From the NCBI GenBank assembly GCA_963965975.1, contig OZ014417.1, positions 4,383,821 to 4,447,820 of the forward strand: 64,000 nucleotides of DNA, in the 5' to 3' direction. Below, piece by piece: positions 1-11,365 of the stretch. Under the pieces are notes generated by a model. That model saw only the letters and a program-made list of their open reading frames with translations. It did not search any database and was not told the origin of the DNA. Position 1 is the stretch's first letter; each line of letters opens with the position of its first letter. The translations under genes and the position numbers were made by a program. This stretch comes from Xestospongia bergquistia. Its lineage: Eukaryota; Porifera; Demospongiae; Haplosclerida; Petrosiidae.

Positions 1-469
1 ATCAACATGAGTAAATCAGATCTCAGTGTTAGATAAGATATCAGTTTGTGTTAACCCTTCAACTGCGTTATTCAATTATTGCTCGTTAGGGACGTGGTGC
101 GCGATAAAAATTGCTTGAATCAAGTATTATCCTGTCTTACCATTTCAAGGCGTTTTGCGGTTTCTATTTATAGTAAAAGTCTAAAAATAACTTTGTGATT
201 AGCCACGAGGTTCTGTGGGAGGAAGTGAGTTAGCAAGGGAGTTGTAATCTATTGATGCTCGTACCTTTGTCTACATATAAACAGTAACTTTATAACTGAC
301 TGGTTCGTTAGAATTAGTCTTCCTTTGGCCTATATTCCTCTTTCATAGGCTATTGTTGGTATCAGATTACTGTTGAAAGAAATGGACTCGTCGAAGCTAC
401 TTTCAACCTCGCTGTACATGACTAAATATACCAGAAGAAGACAAAGTTGTAGTAACATTACTATACCTT
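1..469. other. Unassigned AT-rich sequence
   Basis: I recognise no gene, RNA or repeat here. All frames are interrupted and no protein similarity is apparent. Confidence 0.5.
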
Positions 470-614
470 GGTCTCACTCTCTATATATCTTTCTCTCTGT
501 CTCATGTTCTCTTTATCTCTTCCTTTTTTAACCGATTATGCGTAAACTTCTATTGTACCATAAACCACACCCTCTACCTCATTTTCTAATTAATTGTTAT
601 GAAGAAATCTACTA

Positions 615-2664
615 TACCATGTCCAAGTTGAGAAGAGCCCTTCATTAAAAAAAAGGTGTTTTATGCATGGAATGTAAGGTGAGGAATTTCCTTCCCTATT
701 ATGCACAATTAGCGCTGAAGCACATTTTAATTATATTCATTATTTGTTCACGTGAATGTCATGAGAACACACCACGTTTTCTCTTGTGTTTGTGAACATG
801 CCAACTGGAAAGAGATTGAGAGCACAAACAAAGGAGGTTGTTGCGAATGTCTATGAATATTTTAAGCAACTTGGCAGGCGTAAACAGACTGAAGGATCTT
901 TGAAACGAACCTCTGATCCTACAAAACTTTCACGTACCAGCATCAAGAGGTTACGGAAGGAAAAACTTAGCACAGGAGGAGCTGCCTTTTCAACTCCAAC
1001 GAAGAGGTACAGCTTCTCCAGACGCCTGTTATTTGATGATTTTGATCGTGAAGCCATCAGATGAAAAATATACCACCTCTATCGGTGCAAAGAGCACGTG
1101 TCACTATCTAAGTTGTTTGTTGTGTTGAAAGAGGATAACCTCTTTCACGGTCAGAGGTCAACCCTCCACACCTTGCTAAGGGAAATGGGTTTCAAGTGAG
1201 TTGGCATAACTTTTGTTATGATGCCCATTAATATTGTACTTTATAGAAATAAGAGAGTGGATGACAGACACCACTACTATGAACAACCACGCATTATGGA
1301 ACAGAGGCACTATTACCTTCGTCGAATGATGACGAACCACCAAGAAAATAGGCCAGTTGTTTACCTTGATGAAACCTGGGCCAATGCTCATGATGGCAGG
1401 GATTGTGCTTGGGTGGAGAGGGATGATGTGACTGGTGGAACCATTGGTGGTATAAAAAGGCCTCCTGGGAAGGGTGCACGGCTTATTATTCTTGGAGCTG
1501 GTGGTGAGAATGGTTGGATTCCCATTACCACTCTCATATTCAGATCCAAAATAAATACCGGTGATTACCATGATGAGATGACTGCTGATCATTTTGAGGA
1601 GTGGTTTGGTACCAAACTTCTCCCAAATGTTCCACCTAACAGTCTAATTGTCATGGATAATGCCTCATATCATAGCCGTCGTAGTGACCCTGTTCCAGTC
1701 AAAAGTTGGACAAACCAAAAGATGCAAGATTGGCTTCAGACAAAGGGAGTTGAATTCCCAACAAATGCCTTGAAAGCTGAATTGTATAGCATCATACAAA
1801 GAATGAAACCTACCCCTCGCTATGTTGTTGATGACATGGCTGCTGCTGCAGGTAAGAACTTAGTCAAGATAGCCTTTGTATTTATTGATATGTACATCAT
1901 ACAGGGCATGAGGTGGTCCAACTCCCTGTTGCTCACTGCACTCTCAATCCTATTGAGTTGGCATGGGCACAGGTTAAAGGTCACATCAAGGCCAACACTC
2001 GTGCATTTAACCTTCGTGAGGTTGAGCAGCTGGCATGGGAGGGTTTTGATGTTGTGACACCTGACTGTTGGAAGAGCCTCATTCAACATGTTAAGATCCA
2101 CTTTGAAGACCACTATTGGTCTAATGATGGCCTCTATGAAGAGTTAGTGGATGAGTTCATCATTTGAGTTGGAGGTGAATCGGATGAGTCTGATGATTCC
2201 GATCAGTCTGATAGTTCCGATGACGATTAGTTCTAGGCATTCTCAGCCTTCCTTCTTTGTCGAAAGGTTTTTTTCAAAACCACAGTGGCTTTATAGCTGC
2301 CTCAAATCACAAAAGATGATACTTGGTTATTATTTTAATAATAATTGTTATAATATACCATTTGTTCATATAATTAGAATTGTAATTTTGAATGGCCACG
2401 TGGCAGATGGCTGACTTCTCAAAGCGAAAATTGTTTTTTATTAAACCTTCGAAGGTGTGCAATTCGAAGTATGTGAAAGGTATGCCATTGAAAATGTATG
2501 GAGTTTTCTACTTTGGTACTTTCTCGTAGTGCTAGAGAGCCAATTTTTATATATAAAATGCGCATTTGCAAGATAAATCGATTGTGCAAGTTTCATGTCG
2601 ATAGCACGTAAAACGGCAAAGTTATTCACATGTCTGGGTGGCTCTTCTCAACTTGGACATGGTA
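615..2664 (+). mobile_element. Tc1/mariner-superfamily DNA transposon, full length, near the DD82E (Sailor) type
   Basis: A 2,050-bp element. Bases 615-639 (TACCATGTCCAAGTTGAGAA...) are the exact reverse complement of 2640-2664, giving 25-bp terminal inverted repeats, and TA dinucleotides flank it at 613-614 and 2665-2666. The uninterrupted target survives as a paralogue at about 5826-5835 (ATCTACTAGTAAGAAG), which confirms both ends and the TA duplication. The single transposase gene lies inside on the plus strand. The spacing between the second Asp and the Glu of the catalytic triad is about 81 residues after splicing, close to the DD82E group of the Tc1/mariner superfamily. Family placement is from spacing and motif style, not from a tree. 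Confidence 0.88.
798..2230 (+). pseudogene. DDE transposase with two tiny introns (TGA-interrupted)
   Basis: Cuts and joins element DNA. The ATG at 798 opens MPTGKRLRAQTKEVV, a helix-turn-helix-like N-terminus. Exons are 798-1195, 1247-1851 and 1905 to the end; introns 1196-1246 (51 nt, GTGAGT...TATAG) and 1852-1904 (53 nt, GTAAGA...ACAG) restore one frame. Catalytic motifs are YLDETW, IVMDNASYHS and CTLNPIELAW (D, D, E). A TGA at 1062-1064 interrupts the N-terminal domain where relatives have Arg (DREAIR-*-KIYHLY), compatible with CGA-to-TGA decay. A second TGA at 2165-2167 ends the main frame, but an acidic Ser/Asp tail continues in frame to a TAG at 2228-2230. Otherwise the catalytic domain looks whole, so this is a young, probably inactive copy. 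Confidence 0.85.
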
Positions 2665-2760
2665 TAGTAAGAAGACAACAAATAAACAACACAAGAACTT
2701 GCAAATCATTCCAGTGCAAGAGACTCAAACTGAGATAGCTGATAAACCTACACCCAGAGT

Positions 2761-3940
2761 TTAAGTGACTTATTTATGCTGTCAGTTCTCTTATAGGTTT
2801 TGTTATTACATGTTGTCATAAATCACAAGACAAATAATCATGTACCATATTCATTGACTATGAATATAAAATAAAATATATTATGATAAACAAAGTAGAT
2901 TATCTTTAATTTAGACACCTACTGTTACTATGAATATTTGTTGTTATGGGATAAACAATCTATAACATATGACTGAAACATTAACATTTGACAACCACCT
3001 TTAATCAAACCACTATACAAATCACATAAGGGACAGCTCTATTTTTTGCTATACAGTATATATTGAACTGTGAGTACATTCTCAATGCTTACTGCTTTGC
3101 CTTATACTGTATGAACATCACAGGTTTTATTTAACCTCTTCAATGTTTAATCTCTTTCTCATTCTCTCTTTACTTTAGCTTTATCAGTTTAAAGGATTGC
3201 AGACATTGATATGCAATTCCAGGTGAAGTTGTGAATTGTATACAAACAAGCTTAAGCGGTCAGATAAGTTAGCAGCAACAGACACATAGTCTGCAACTAC
3301 TCCATTCGTTTCATTTTTGACCCAAAAATTAAGAATCGTCTTTTCGATACAATTTGACAAGCAAAAAGATACTGTATTTCTTTATTAGAACAAAGAAAAT
3401 ATTGTTGCCAATTATTAATATTGTTACCAGGCACACTTATGCCAATCAATATTGTAGTAGGTAACAGCCATTTTGCTACCAGATTTAGATCTAAGTTTAT
3501 AGCACTTTAATATTCTTATACACTGCTAATGTTTATATGGTTATTATAATTGTTATCGTATAAATTAAGTTGTTAGAGGATTATGGAAGTTATGACTAGT
3601 AAATAAATATGTACAATATATGGACACCAGGAGTGATCATGAATATTTTATAATTAAATACAATATGATTAACAAACTAGAGTCATTATGATTTTGTAAC
3701 AGAGTTCACTCAATACCTCACCTTGTTGATTGTGCTACTGAATGTCTTGTCAATCAGTATTTGTCCTACTGAATGCCTTATTAATTAGTATATGCATGTT
3801 AATTAGATCTTGTCATACTTACTTTGTACTACTTTGTTGTGTGGTTACATTAGTTTGTCTATTGTATTTTGCTCTATTTAAGTTCAGTATTTTGTTATTA
3901 TGATATGCTTTCAACATGATACTGTCCGTTGGTACAGTTG
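2761..3940. other. AT-rich DNA without recognisable gene; its end may be a decayed LTR
   Basis: No coding similarity seen. The last few hundred bases lead straight into a gag-like region and include TTGGCGCTGTGGCTAGGAT near 3948, which resembles a retroelement primer-binding/leader segment. The upstream part may therefore be an old LTR, but I cannot fix its ends. Confidence 0.35.
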
Positions 3941-4660
3941 CATTACATTGGCGCTGTGGCTAGGATCTCCAACTAGTCTACTTGTTGAATTATGGCAGCT
4001 CGACCTTTAGTCCTACCACAGCCTTTCACAGGAGAAGGCAGGTGGGACCAGTGTATTGCTCATTTTGATAATGTTGCTGTAGTCATTACTTGGGATGATG
4101 CAGCTAAGCTATTCTGGCTGAGAGCCAGACTATCAAAGAGAGCTCAATCTGCATATCAGATGTTCACAGAAGAACCAAAAGCGAGTTATGAAGAATCTAA
4201 GAAGGGTTTGGAAGTAAGATTCGATCCTAAATGCAAACAAGAACTGTACCAGACAGAGTTCCAGACCTGAAGGAAGCAGAAGACAGAAGGTTGGGCCAAT
4301 TATGTTGAAGACCTCACGATCTTGGTCAATCAACCTTTCCCTGACTTACAAGAAGAAGCTAAAGATCTAATAGCAATGAATCATTTCTTAAGTCAACTAG
4401 ATAATCCCCATGTGGCTTTTAGTGTCAAGCAGTTGCACTCAAAGAAGTTAGACTAGGCAGTAACCGCCACTCTTGAGATGGAGTCATTTAAAGCGGGTAG
4501 AGTAGCCCAGATAGAACAAGATAGTGATCTCATGGCATCGGTTACAAAAGACTCTTCCAATAACCTTATGTCTATGATGAAGCAGATGATGGAGAGAGTG
4601 AAGAAACTTGAACAAAAGATATCATCCAGTGATTGAAGCAGAGATCGTAATGTGAGACGA
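3941..4660 (+). mobile_element. LTR-retrotransposon fossil, gag-like part (probably Ty3/gypsy)
   Basis: A fossil. From about 3992 the plus strand reads as a capsid-type Gag of the sort common in marine-invertebrate Ty3/gypsy elements (start MAARPLVLPQPFTGEG, then a Trp-rich stretch with FWLRARL and a long helical region). It ends in a coiled-coil-like Met/Lys/Glu-rich tail just before the pyrimidine satellite. It is broken, with about three breaks visible, and no pol follows. Old by its state of decay. The family call rests on general resemblance. Confidence 0.6.
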
Positions 4661-5690
4661 GCCCCGTGTCTCTAACAGTCTCTTTTTCTCTTTCTTTCGC
4701 TCAAACTCTATCTCTCTCTTTCAGAATCTTTTTCTTTCAGTCAGAGCCTCTCTCTCACTAATACGCACAAACACACTCAAAAGTCTCTGTCTCTCTCAAG
4801 TTTCTCTAACCCTCAGAGTCTTCTTGCTCTCTTTTTTCTTTCTCTGTCACTATCTCTCTCTCTATCAGAAGAGTCGCTCTGTCTCTTTTTCTCACTGTCA
4901 CAGTCTCTCTCTCCCACTCTTTCTGTTTCTCAGTCCCTCTCTCACTTTAGGATTCTCTTTTTTTCTATCTGTCATTTTTTTGCTCTCTTGTAGTATGTCT
5001 CTCACTTGCAGTCAATGTATCTCTCACATTTTCATAGTTTCTCTTTGTTTGTGCCTCCTTTCTTATGCGCACACTCTGAGAGTCTTTCTGTCTCTCCCTC
5101 TCTCCCAGAATATCTTACTTTCACAGCATCTCTCTCCGTTTCACTAATGTGTCTCTCCCTCTTTCTCTCTGTCTTTTTGTCTCTCTCTCTTTCTCTCTGT
5201 CTCCCTCTTACTCTCTCTCAGAGTGTCTCTGTCATGGTCTCTCACTCTCACACTCTCTAACTCATGGAGTCTCTCTCTCCTTGAGTCTCTGTTTCTGTCT
5301 CTAATTCTCACTCACTTTCTGTGTGTCTCTCTCACTCTCTCTCTCTTTCAGAGTATGTCTTTCCCTCTCTCACAAAGTCTTTCTCACACTCTCATACACT
5401 TCTCAGAGGCTCTTTTTCTCTGTCTCTCATTCTCTCTCTTATGTTTAAAGATAAAGATCTCTTATCACACAAACATTCTCAGAGTGTCTCTCTCTCTGTC
5501 TGTCTCTCACAATACCTTTCTGTTTCTTTCTTCACACACACACACACACTCAGAGTCTCTCAGTCTCTCTCTCTCTGTAGCAGTACCTCTCTCATTCTCT
5601 CTCAATCTCAGAGTCTATCTCTCTTTTCTCTCTCTTCCTTGCTATCTCTCTCTATCAGAGTCTTTTTTCTCTCTCTCATGCTCACACTGT
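4661..5690. repeat. Pyrimidine-rich satellite block 1
   Basis: Dominated by TCTCTCTG/TCTCTC with recurrent CTCAGAGTCTC words and short CACACA insertions. Nearly all purines on the plus strand are isolated or fall in AGAG. Open frames across it encode Ser/Leu strings and are by-products of the base pattern. Confidence 0.9.
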
Positions 5691-5930
5691 CTCTCTCTAT
5701 ATATATCTTTCTTTCTGTCTTGTGTTCTCTTTATTTCTTCTTTTTTTTAACTGATTATGCATGAACTTCTATTGTACCATACGCCACACCCTCTACCTCA
5801 TTTTCTAATTAATTGTTATGAAGAAATCTACTAGTAAGAAGACAACAAATAAACAACACAAGAACTTGCAAATCAATCCAGTGCAAGAGATTCAAACTGA
5901 GATAGCTGATAAACCTGCAACCCAGAGATT
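5690..5930. repeat. Module copy B, uninterrupted (holds the empty transposon target site)
   Basis: Paralogue of the flanks of the transposon at 615-2664: the same TTTTTTTTAACTGATTATGC lead, CTCTACCTCATTTTC and ATCTACTAGTAAGAAGACAA, then GTGCAAGAGATTCAAACTGA. The site is continuous through CTACTAGTAAG. Confidence 0.85.
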
Positions 5931-6450
5931 CTCTCTCTCTGTCTCTCACATTGTCTGTCTGTCTCTGTGTCTATCTGTCTGTCTCTCTCTCTCTATCTCT
6001 TTGTCTCTCTCTAGCTGTCTCTCACTCTCTCTGTTTCTCTCTATCTCTTTGAGGCTTCTCTCTGTGTTTTGGAGTCTCTCACTTCTCATAGCCTTGCTCT
6101 CTTTCATTTTTGTTCTATCTCTCTATATATCTCACTGATCTGAGGCTCTCCCTCTCTCTCAGTCTCACACTCATCCTCTATCTTTTGCTCTCTCAAAGTC
6201 TTATCTATATAGGAGTGTCTCTCTCTGTTTCTTGGAGAGTTTCTCTCTCTCTCATAGCCTCTCTCTCTCTCAGTCTCTTTTTCACCAACCCTCTCTGTCT
6301 CTCTTTCTCTGTCTCACAAAATCTCTGTCTCTCTCTCTCTCTGTCTTTCTCTATTTCTAAGGGTCTCTCTCTCACTTCCCAGAATCTCCAACTTTCTCTT
6401 TTCTTAGACTCTATGTATCCCTTTTTCTCTCTTTCAGAATTCTCTCTTTC
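5931..6450. repeat. Pyrimidine-rich satellite block 2
   Basis: TCTCTCTGTCTC-type satellite of the same kind as block 1, ending where the MITE-like element begins. Confidence 0.88.
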
Positions 6451-7139
6451 GGTGTCATGCTATTTCGTCTAAACCCATTTTGTCTAACAAAATGGACTTT
6501 TGTCCCATTTTGTCTAATAGTGTAAAAGGTCTAAGATAAGTGAATTAAGGCTAATAAAGGTAATGGAATTCTAATTCCAAAGAACGAAAGGCTTTGATCT
6601 CTTGAAAGGTAGAGTACTTAAGAGGAGCCATTTCATACATACAATATATTGAATCAATGGAGTTTGTTACAACAACAAGAGGAGCAAGATCATTTATACA
6701 CCACCAGGGTTATAGCTACATACTCAATTGAAGCACAGCAGATGGACAGATATATTGAAGATATGGAGAAAGAAGTTATCCTGAAAGAGCAGTCACGGAT
6801 GTTCATGATCAGCTAGTCTCCTGTATTGAGAATCCTTCCCACTCCCAATGTGGAGCATCTCAGGCTCCAACAAATTTACAGGGAAGATGCTGACTTGAAG
6901 TTGTACATCCATCAAGTGATGGCAATTGCCTTTGTTCTCCCAGCTGTTGTTAGGTTAACTTGGGAGTAGACTACAAGAAAACAAGCTTACAAAAACTTTT
7001 TAGGGCGTATAGCCATTAGGTATCTTTGTAATAACTGTGATTTAATTCAATTTAGTGTTTAGATGAAATGGGACAAATGTACATTTTGTTAGACGAAATG
7101 GGATTAGACGAAATGGAATTAGACGAAATGGCTATAAAC
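6451..7139. mobile_element. Non-autonomous DNA transposon (MITE-like) inserted in the satellite
   Basis: About 690 bp with imperfect terminal inverted repeats of roughly 70 bp. The left end runs GGTGTCATGCTATTTCGTCT, then ACCCATTTTGTCTAACAAAA. The right end, read in reverse complement, runs GGTTTATAGCCATTTCGTCT and continues with the same CCATTT(C/T)GTCTAA words. The right arm has one extra 15-bp CCATTTCGTCTAATT unit. The interior is AT-rich with only scraps of open frame and no recognisable transposase. Pyrimidine satellite touches both ends, so any target duplication is ambiguous. Superfamily undetermined. Confidence 0.75.
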
Positions 7140-7735
7140 CTCTCTTTCTCTATCTCTCTCTGAGTCTCTGTTTTCCTCCTCTGTTTCTCTCTATTTATCT
7201 ATCAGAATCTCTCTCATAGTCTCTCACTCTCACAGTCTCTCTCTCTCTTACTCACAGAGTCTCTCTTTTCCTCTCTCAAGAGTGTCACTCTCTTGCATCT
7301 TGGAGTCTCTCTCTCTTTCTTACTCTGAACATCTATCTCTCTCTGTCTTTCACTTTTTAAGTCTAAAAGTATCTCTCTCTCTCTCTCTCGGTACACACAA
7401 ACACTCTCAGGATCTCTCAATCTTCCTCTTTCTCTCTCTCAGAGTCTCTCTGTCTCATAGTCTTTCACTCTCAGAGTCTCTTTCTCTCTCCCTCCCTCCC
7501 TCTCTCTGTGTCCGTCTCTCTCTCTCTGTTTCTCTCTCACTCTGTCTCTCTCTGTCCCTGTCTCTGTCTCTCTCTCTGTCTTTCTCTCTCTCTCTGTCTC
7601 TCCTTGAGACTTGCTATGTATCTATCTCAATGTTACTATCACTCTCTTATAGTCTCTAACTTTCACTGTCTCTCTCTCTCTCTTTATCTCTCTCTCACTC
7701 TCAGAGTCTCTCTTTTTCTCTCTCACTCTAATTCT
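7140..7735. repeat. Pyrimidine-rich satellite block 3
   Basis: Continuation of the TCTC/CTCAGAG satellite on the right side of the MITE-like element. The two sides look like one block split by the insertion. Confidence 0.88.
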
Positions 7736-8190
7736 TCTCAAAGCCTGAACAGAAGAAACTATTCTCTCATCCTTTTTACTGATTTTGCACCAATTTCCAT
7801 TAAATCACAAATGAGACCCACCTCCTTGATATTCTAATCAATGCCCACATTCGTGATCTATAATAATGTCTTATTTATGTAACAAATTATGTCACATGAT
7901 AATAATGATTGAGCTAGTCTATTAGTATTGTATTAGTAGTAGTTATTGTACTTATTATCATGAAATCTACTTGTAAGTAGACAACAAATAAACAACTCAA
8001 GAACTTACAAATCAATCCAGTGTAAGAGACATTCTATACTGTCTTTCTTATCACATATATTACTACTATGTGTTATTTCCTAAACATATTTTGATGTAAT
8101 GTACCAGACTCATTGCTGTGATAATGTGTAATATGTTTCACTGTAGAATTTTTAGTTGACCTTTGACATAAACAGACACATACTCTCAAG
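7736..8190. repeat. Module copy C
   Basis: AT-rich block containing TATTCTAATCAATGCCCACA, a TAATAATGATTGA stretch, TAGACAACAAATAAACAAC with CTTACAAATCAATCCAGTG, and a TTAGTTGACCTTTGAC end. The same words in the same order recur at 9095-9400, and partly at 11640-11825 and 5815-5885. Confidence 0.8.
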
Positions 8191-8705
8191 ATTGCTTAAT
8201 CTTTCTCTCTAGGGGTGCATGTCTCTCATAGTCTCTCGCTCTGGGGGAGTCTCTTTCTTACACTCTTGGAGTTTGACAGTCTCTCCCTCTCTTTCTAAGT
8301 GTCTCTCTTTCTTTCTGAGTCTCTCTCTTTTCTCTGACTGTCATGACCTCTCACTCTCACTTTATCTCTCTGTTTGATTCCTGGTCTCTCTCTTGGTCTC
8401 TCTTATTCTCTCCCTTTCTCTCTCTCTCTCACTGTTTTTGTCTCCCTAACTTTAGGACTCTATATCTGTCTCTATCTCACTCTCCCTTAATCTATCTATC
8501 TCAGGTTATCTATTTCTTATTCTTGTTGTCTCTCACTCTAGAGAGAGAGAGTCTCAGAGTGTGTGTACCTGTGCATGCATGAGAGAGACACACAGAGTGA
8601 CTGTGAGTCCATCTATCTATCTATCTTTCTTCCCTTCACTTGAAGAGTCTCTCTCTGTCAGTCTTTCTCTCTTCATCAGTGTGTCTCCCTCTCTCTATCA
8701 CATTT
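8191..8705. repeat. Pyrimidine-rich satellite block 4
   Basis: TCTCTC-type satellite with a short purine-strand switch at about 8540-8600 (AGAGAGAGAGTCTCAGAGTG...). It abuts the piggyBac fragment. Confidence 0.85.
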
Positions 8706-9097
8706 AACAATGATGATATGTTAGTCAAACGGAGGAAAACAAGAAGAGCTCACACTGGTGTTGAAGAGATCACTAAACCTGTGATGATAAAGGACTACAA
8801 TCAATACATGGGTGGGGTCGATCTAAGTGATCAAATGTTGCGGTCTTATGGCTATTCACATAGGTTAGCCAATTATGTAGCATTCACAGATTATTGTAGT
8901 ACTGAAATAGGACAGTGAAATGGTGGAAGCGAGTGTTCTTTCACCTAGTAGATCTCAGTCTAGTGAATGCATGGATACTACATAATATAGCTGCTGAGAA
9001 ACCAATGACTCACTTAGACTTTTGGTTAGCTGTAACGAAAGAACTTCTTGAACAATATTTAACTATGGAAAAAAGATCCTTCTGTCTCCTATTCTAA
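8706..9097 (+). pseudogene. piggyBac-type transposase, C-terminal fragment with a 47-nt intron
   Basis: Exon 8706-8863 encodes KPVMIKDYNQYMGGVDLSDQ, the YMGGVD..DQ motif typical of piggyBac/PGBD transposases, then SYGYSHR. A GT-AG intron at 8864-8910 (47 nt) joins to TVKWWKRVFFHLVDLSLVNA, the usual continuation of this domain, and the frame runs to a stop at 9095-9097. The N-terminal half and the first catalytic Asp residues are missing, since satellite lies directly upstream. The remaining piece has no internal stop. It is a fragment rather than an active element. Confidence 0.82.
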
Positions 9098-9480
9098 TTA
9101 ATGCCCATAGTCATGATGCATGATATACTTTTCTTATATGACAAATTATATCATGTGATAATAATGATTGAACTAGTCTGTTAGTGGTGTATTAGTAGTA
9201 GTTATCATACTGATTATCAACAAATCTACTAGTAAGAAGACAACAAATGAACAACTCAAGAACTTGCAAATCAATCCATTCCTATGTGTGATTTACTAAA
9301 ACATATTCCAATATAATGTACCAGAGTCATTGGTGTAATACAATGTATAACATGTTTCCATGTAGCATTTTTGGTTGACCTTTGACTTGATCTGTTAGTT
9401 TCACTGGTTACATTGTTTTTTGAATGAAATATTAAGGTTATTTTTTATGGACCTCAAACTACTCGGCTGATGAACTTGCT
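9098..9480. repeat. Module copy D, directly after the piggyBac fragment
   Basis: Same ordered words as copy C: TATTCTAATTAATGCCCATA, ATAATAATGATTGAACTAGT, ATCTACTAGTAAGAAGACAA and a TTGGTTGACCTTTGACTT end. Its position right after the transposase stop suggests that at least part of the module is the 3' untranslated/terminal part of a piggyBac-derived element. Confidence 0.75.
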
Positions 9481-10439
9481 CTGAGAGACTCTATTCATCT
9501 CTCTCTTTGTCTCTATATCTCTATCACTCTTTATCTTTTTTTTACTCTCCCTCTCTTTATCTCAGAGTCAGTCCCTCCTTTTATCTCTGCGTCTCTTTTA
9601 GAGTGTTTTTCTCGTTGAGTTTTACTCAAGGCTTTCTCTCACACAAAGTCTCTCAGTCTCTCTTTCTGTCTTTATCTTTCTCTCTCACTCTCAGACTCTC
9701 TGTTTTTTTCACTCTCACAATCTCTCTCCTGATCAGTCTCTATTTCTCTTTCTCCCTATCTCACATGCAGATTTTCAAAGAGTTTCTGCTTGGCTATCTC
9801 TCTGTGCCTATGTCTCTCTTATTTTAGGAATCTCTCTCTCACAGTCTATCTCTTGGAGTGTCTCTTTTTTACGTTCTTCCACTCACACAGTCTCTCTATT
9901 TCCCTACATGGATGTCATCCTCTCACATACAAACACAAACATCCTCAGAGTTTCTCTATCTCTCTCTCTCTCAAAATCTTTCTCTCAGTCAAAGTATCTC
10001 TCAGTCCCTTCTTTCTCACACGCACTTTCATAGCCTCTTAATGTCTTTCTCAGAGAATCTCTGTTAGAGTTTCTATCTCATAGTCTGTCACCCTCACAGT
10101 TTCTCTCTCTCTCGCTCTCTGAGTCCCTATCTCTCTCTCTCTATCTCATAGTCGATCACTCTCAGAGTTCCTTCTTTCTCTATTAAACACAGACATGCAC
10201 TATCAAATTCTTTCACTTTTTCTCTCTCTCACTCTCTCACTTTAGAAGTCTCTCTCTCTCAATACTCACAAACACAGATTATCTCAGTCTATCTGTCTCT
10301 CCTTCCCATACTTTACAACTCTTTCTCTTAGAGTCTCACATTCCTTATCAATGCCTCTGTATCTCTCTCTTATTATACTCCATCTGTCTGTGTCTCTCTC
10401 CCTCCCTCACACACTCACACACACACACACACAAACACA

Positions 10440-10520
<81 letters not shown>

Positions 10521-11330
10521 ACATACGCACACGCACACGCACACTCAGAGTCTCAATCTGTCTGTATGTGTTACTATGTGTGTGTCTCTCTCTCATACGG
10601 TATCACACATAAAGCCTTTCTCTAGCACACTCATACTCACATTCTCTCACTCTTTCTCTCTCTCTCACTTTCACCTTCTCTGTCACAGAAACATTCATAG
10701 AGTCTCTCATTCATTCTCTCTCTCTCTCTCTTTCACTTTATCCTTCATCACAAAAGAAGTCCTCCCTCACTCTCCCAGGATCTTTCAGAGTATCTCTCTC
10801 TCTTTCATAGTATTTCACTGTCAGATTCTCTCTCTCAATTACATACTTACATTCTTAGATTCTGTCAGTCTTTCTCCTTGTCTCTCTCGCCTCTTGCAAT
10901 AGGATTATCTCTCTATATCACTCTCGGAGTCTCTATGTCTCTCATTCTCTCATTTTAAAAATGTCTCTCTCTCTTTATTATTTTGTATATCTCTTTCTCT
11001 TTCACTTATTTTCTCTCTGTACTCTCTGTCCCTTTCTCTCACCCATGCACAGAGACTGTCAGAGTCTTTCCCTGTCTCTCTTTCTCTGTCTCTTTGTCTC
11101 TGTCTATATCTCTTTCTTTCTCTTACTCTCTCTCTCTCTCATAGGTTATCACTGTTAGAGTGCCTCTTACACACAAACACATGCACACACTCTCAGAGTC
11201 TGTCAGTCTTTCTCTGTGTCTCCTTCCTCAGTCTATTCTCTCTCTCTTTCTTTCAGAGTCTCCCTCTCTCTCTCTATCAGTCTCTATTTCTCTTTCTTTC
11301 TTTCTCTCTTATTTTCTCTTTGTCTGTCTG

Positions 11331-11365
<35 letters not shown>

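Larger units (their letters stand above)
470..2760. repeat. Module copy A (pyrimidine tail plus AT-rich block), split by a transposon
   Basis: Bases 470-614 and 2665-2760 together match 5690-5930. Both copies have a TCTC-rich lead, a TTTTTTAAC run, the string CACACCCTCTACCTCATTTT and the string GAAGAAATCTACTA, then GTAAGAAGACAACAAATAAA and a CAGTGCAAGAGA segment. The 5.7-kb copy is continuous. This copy is interrupted exactly at the TA of CTACTA by the transposon at 615-2664, so the module is older than the insertion. Confidence 0.85.

Noticed and set aside
10348-10902. Thr-His and Val-Cys repeat proteins
   Set aside because: Direct translation of the (CA)n tract.
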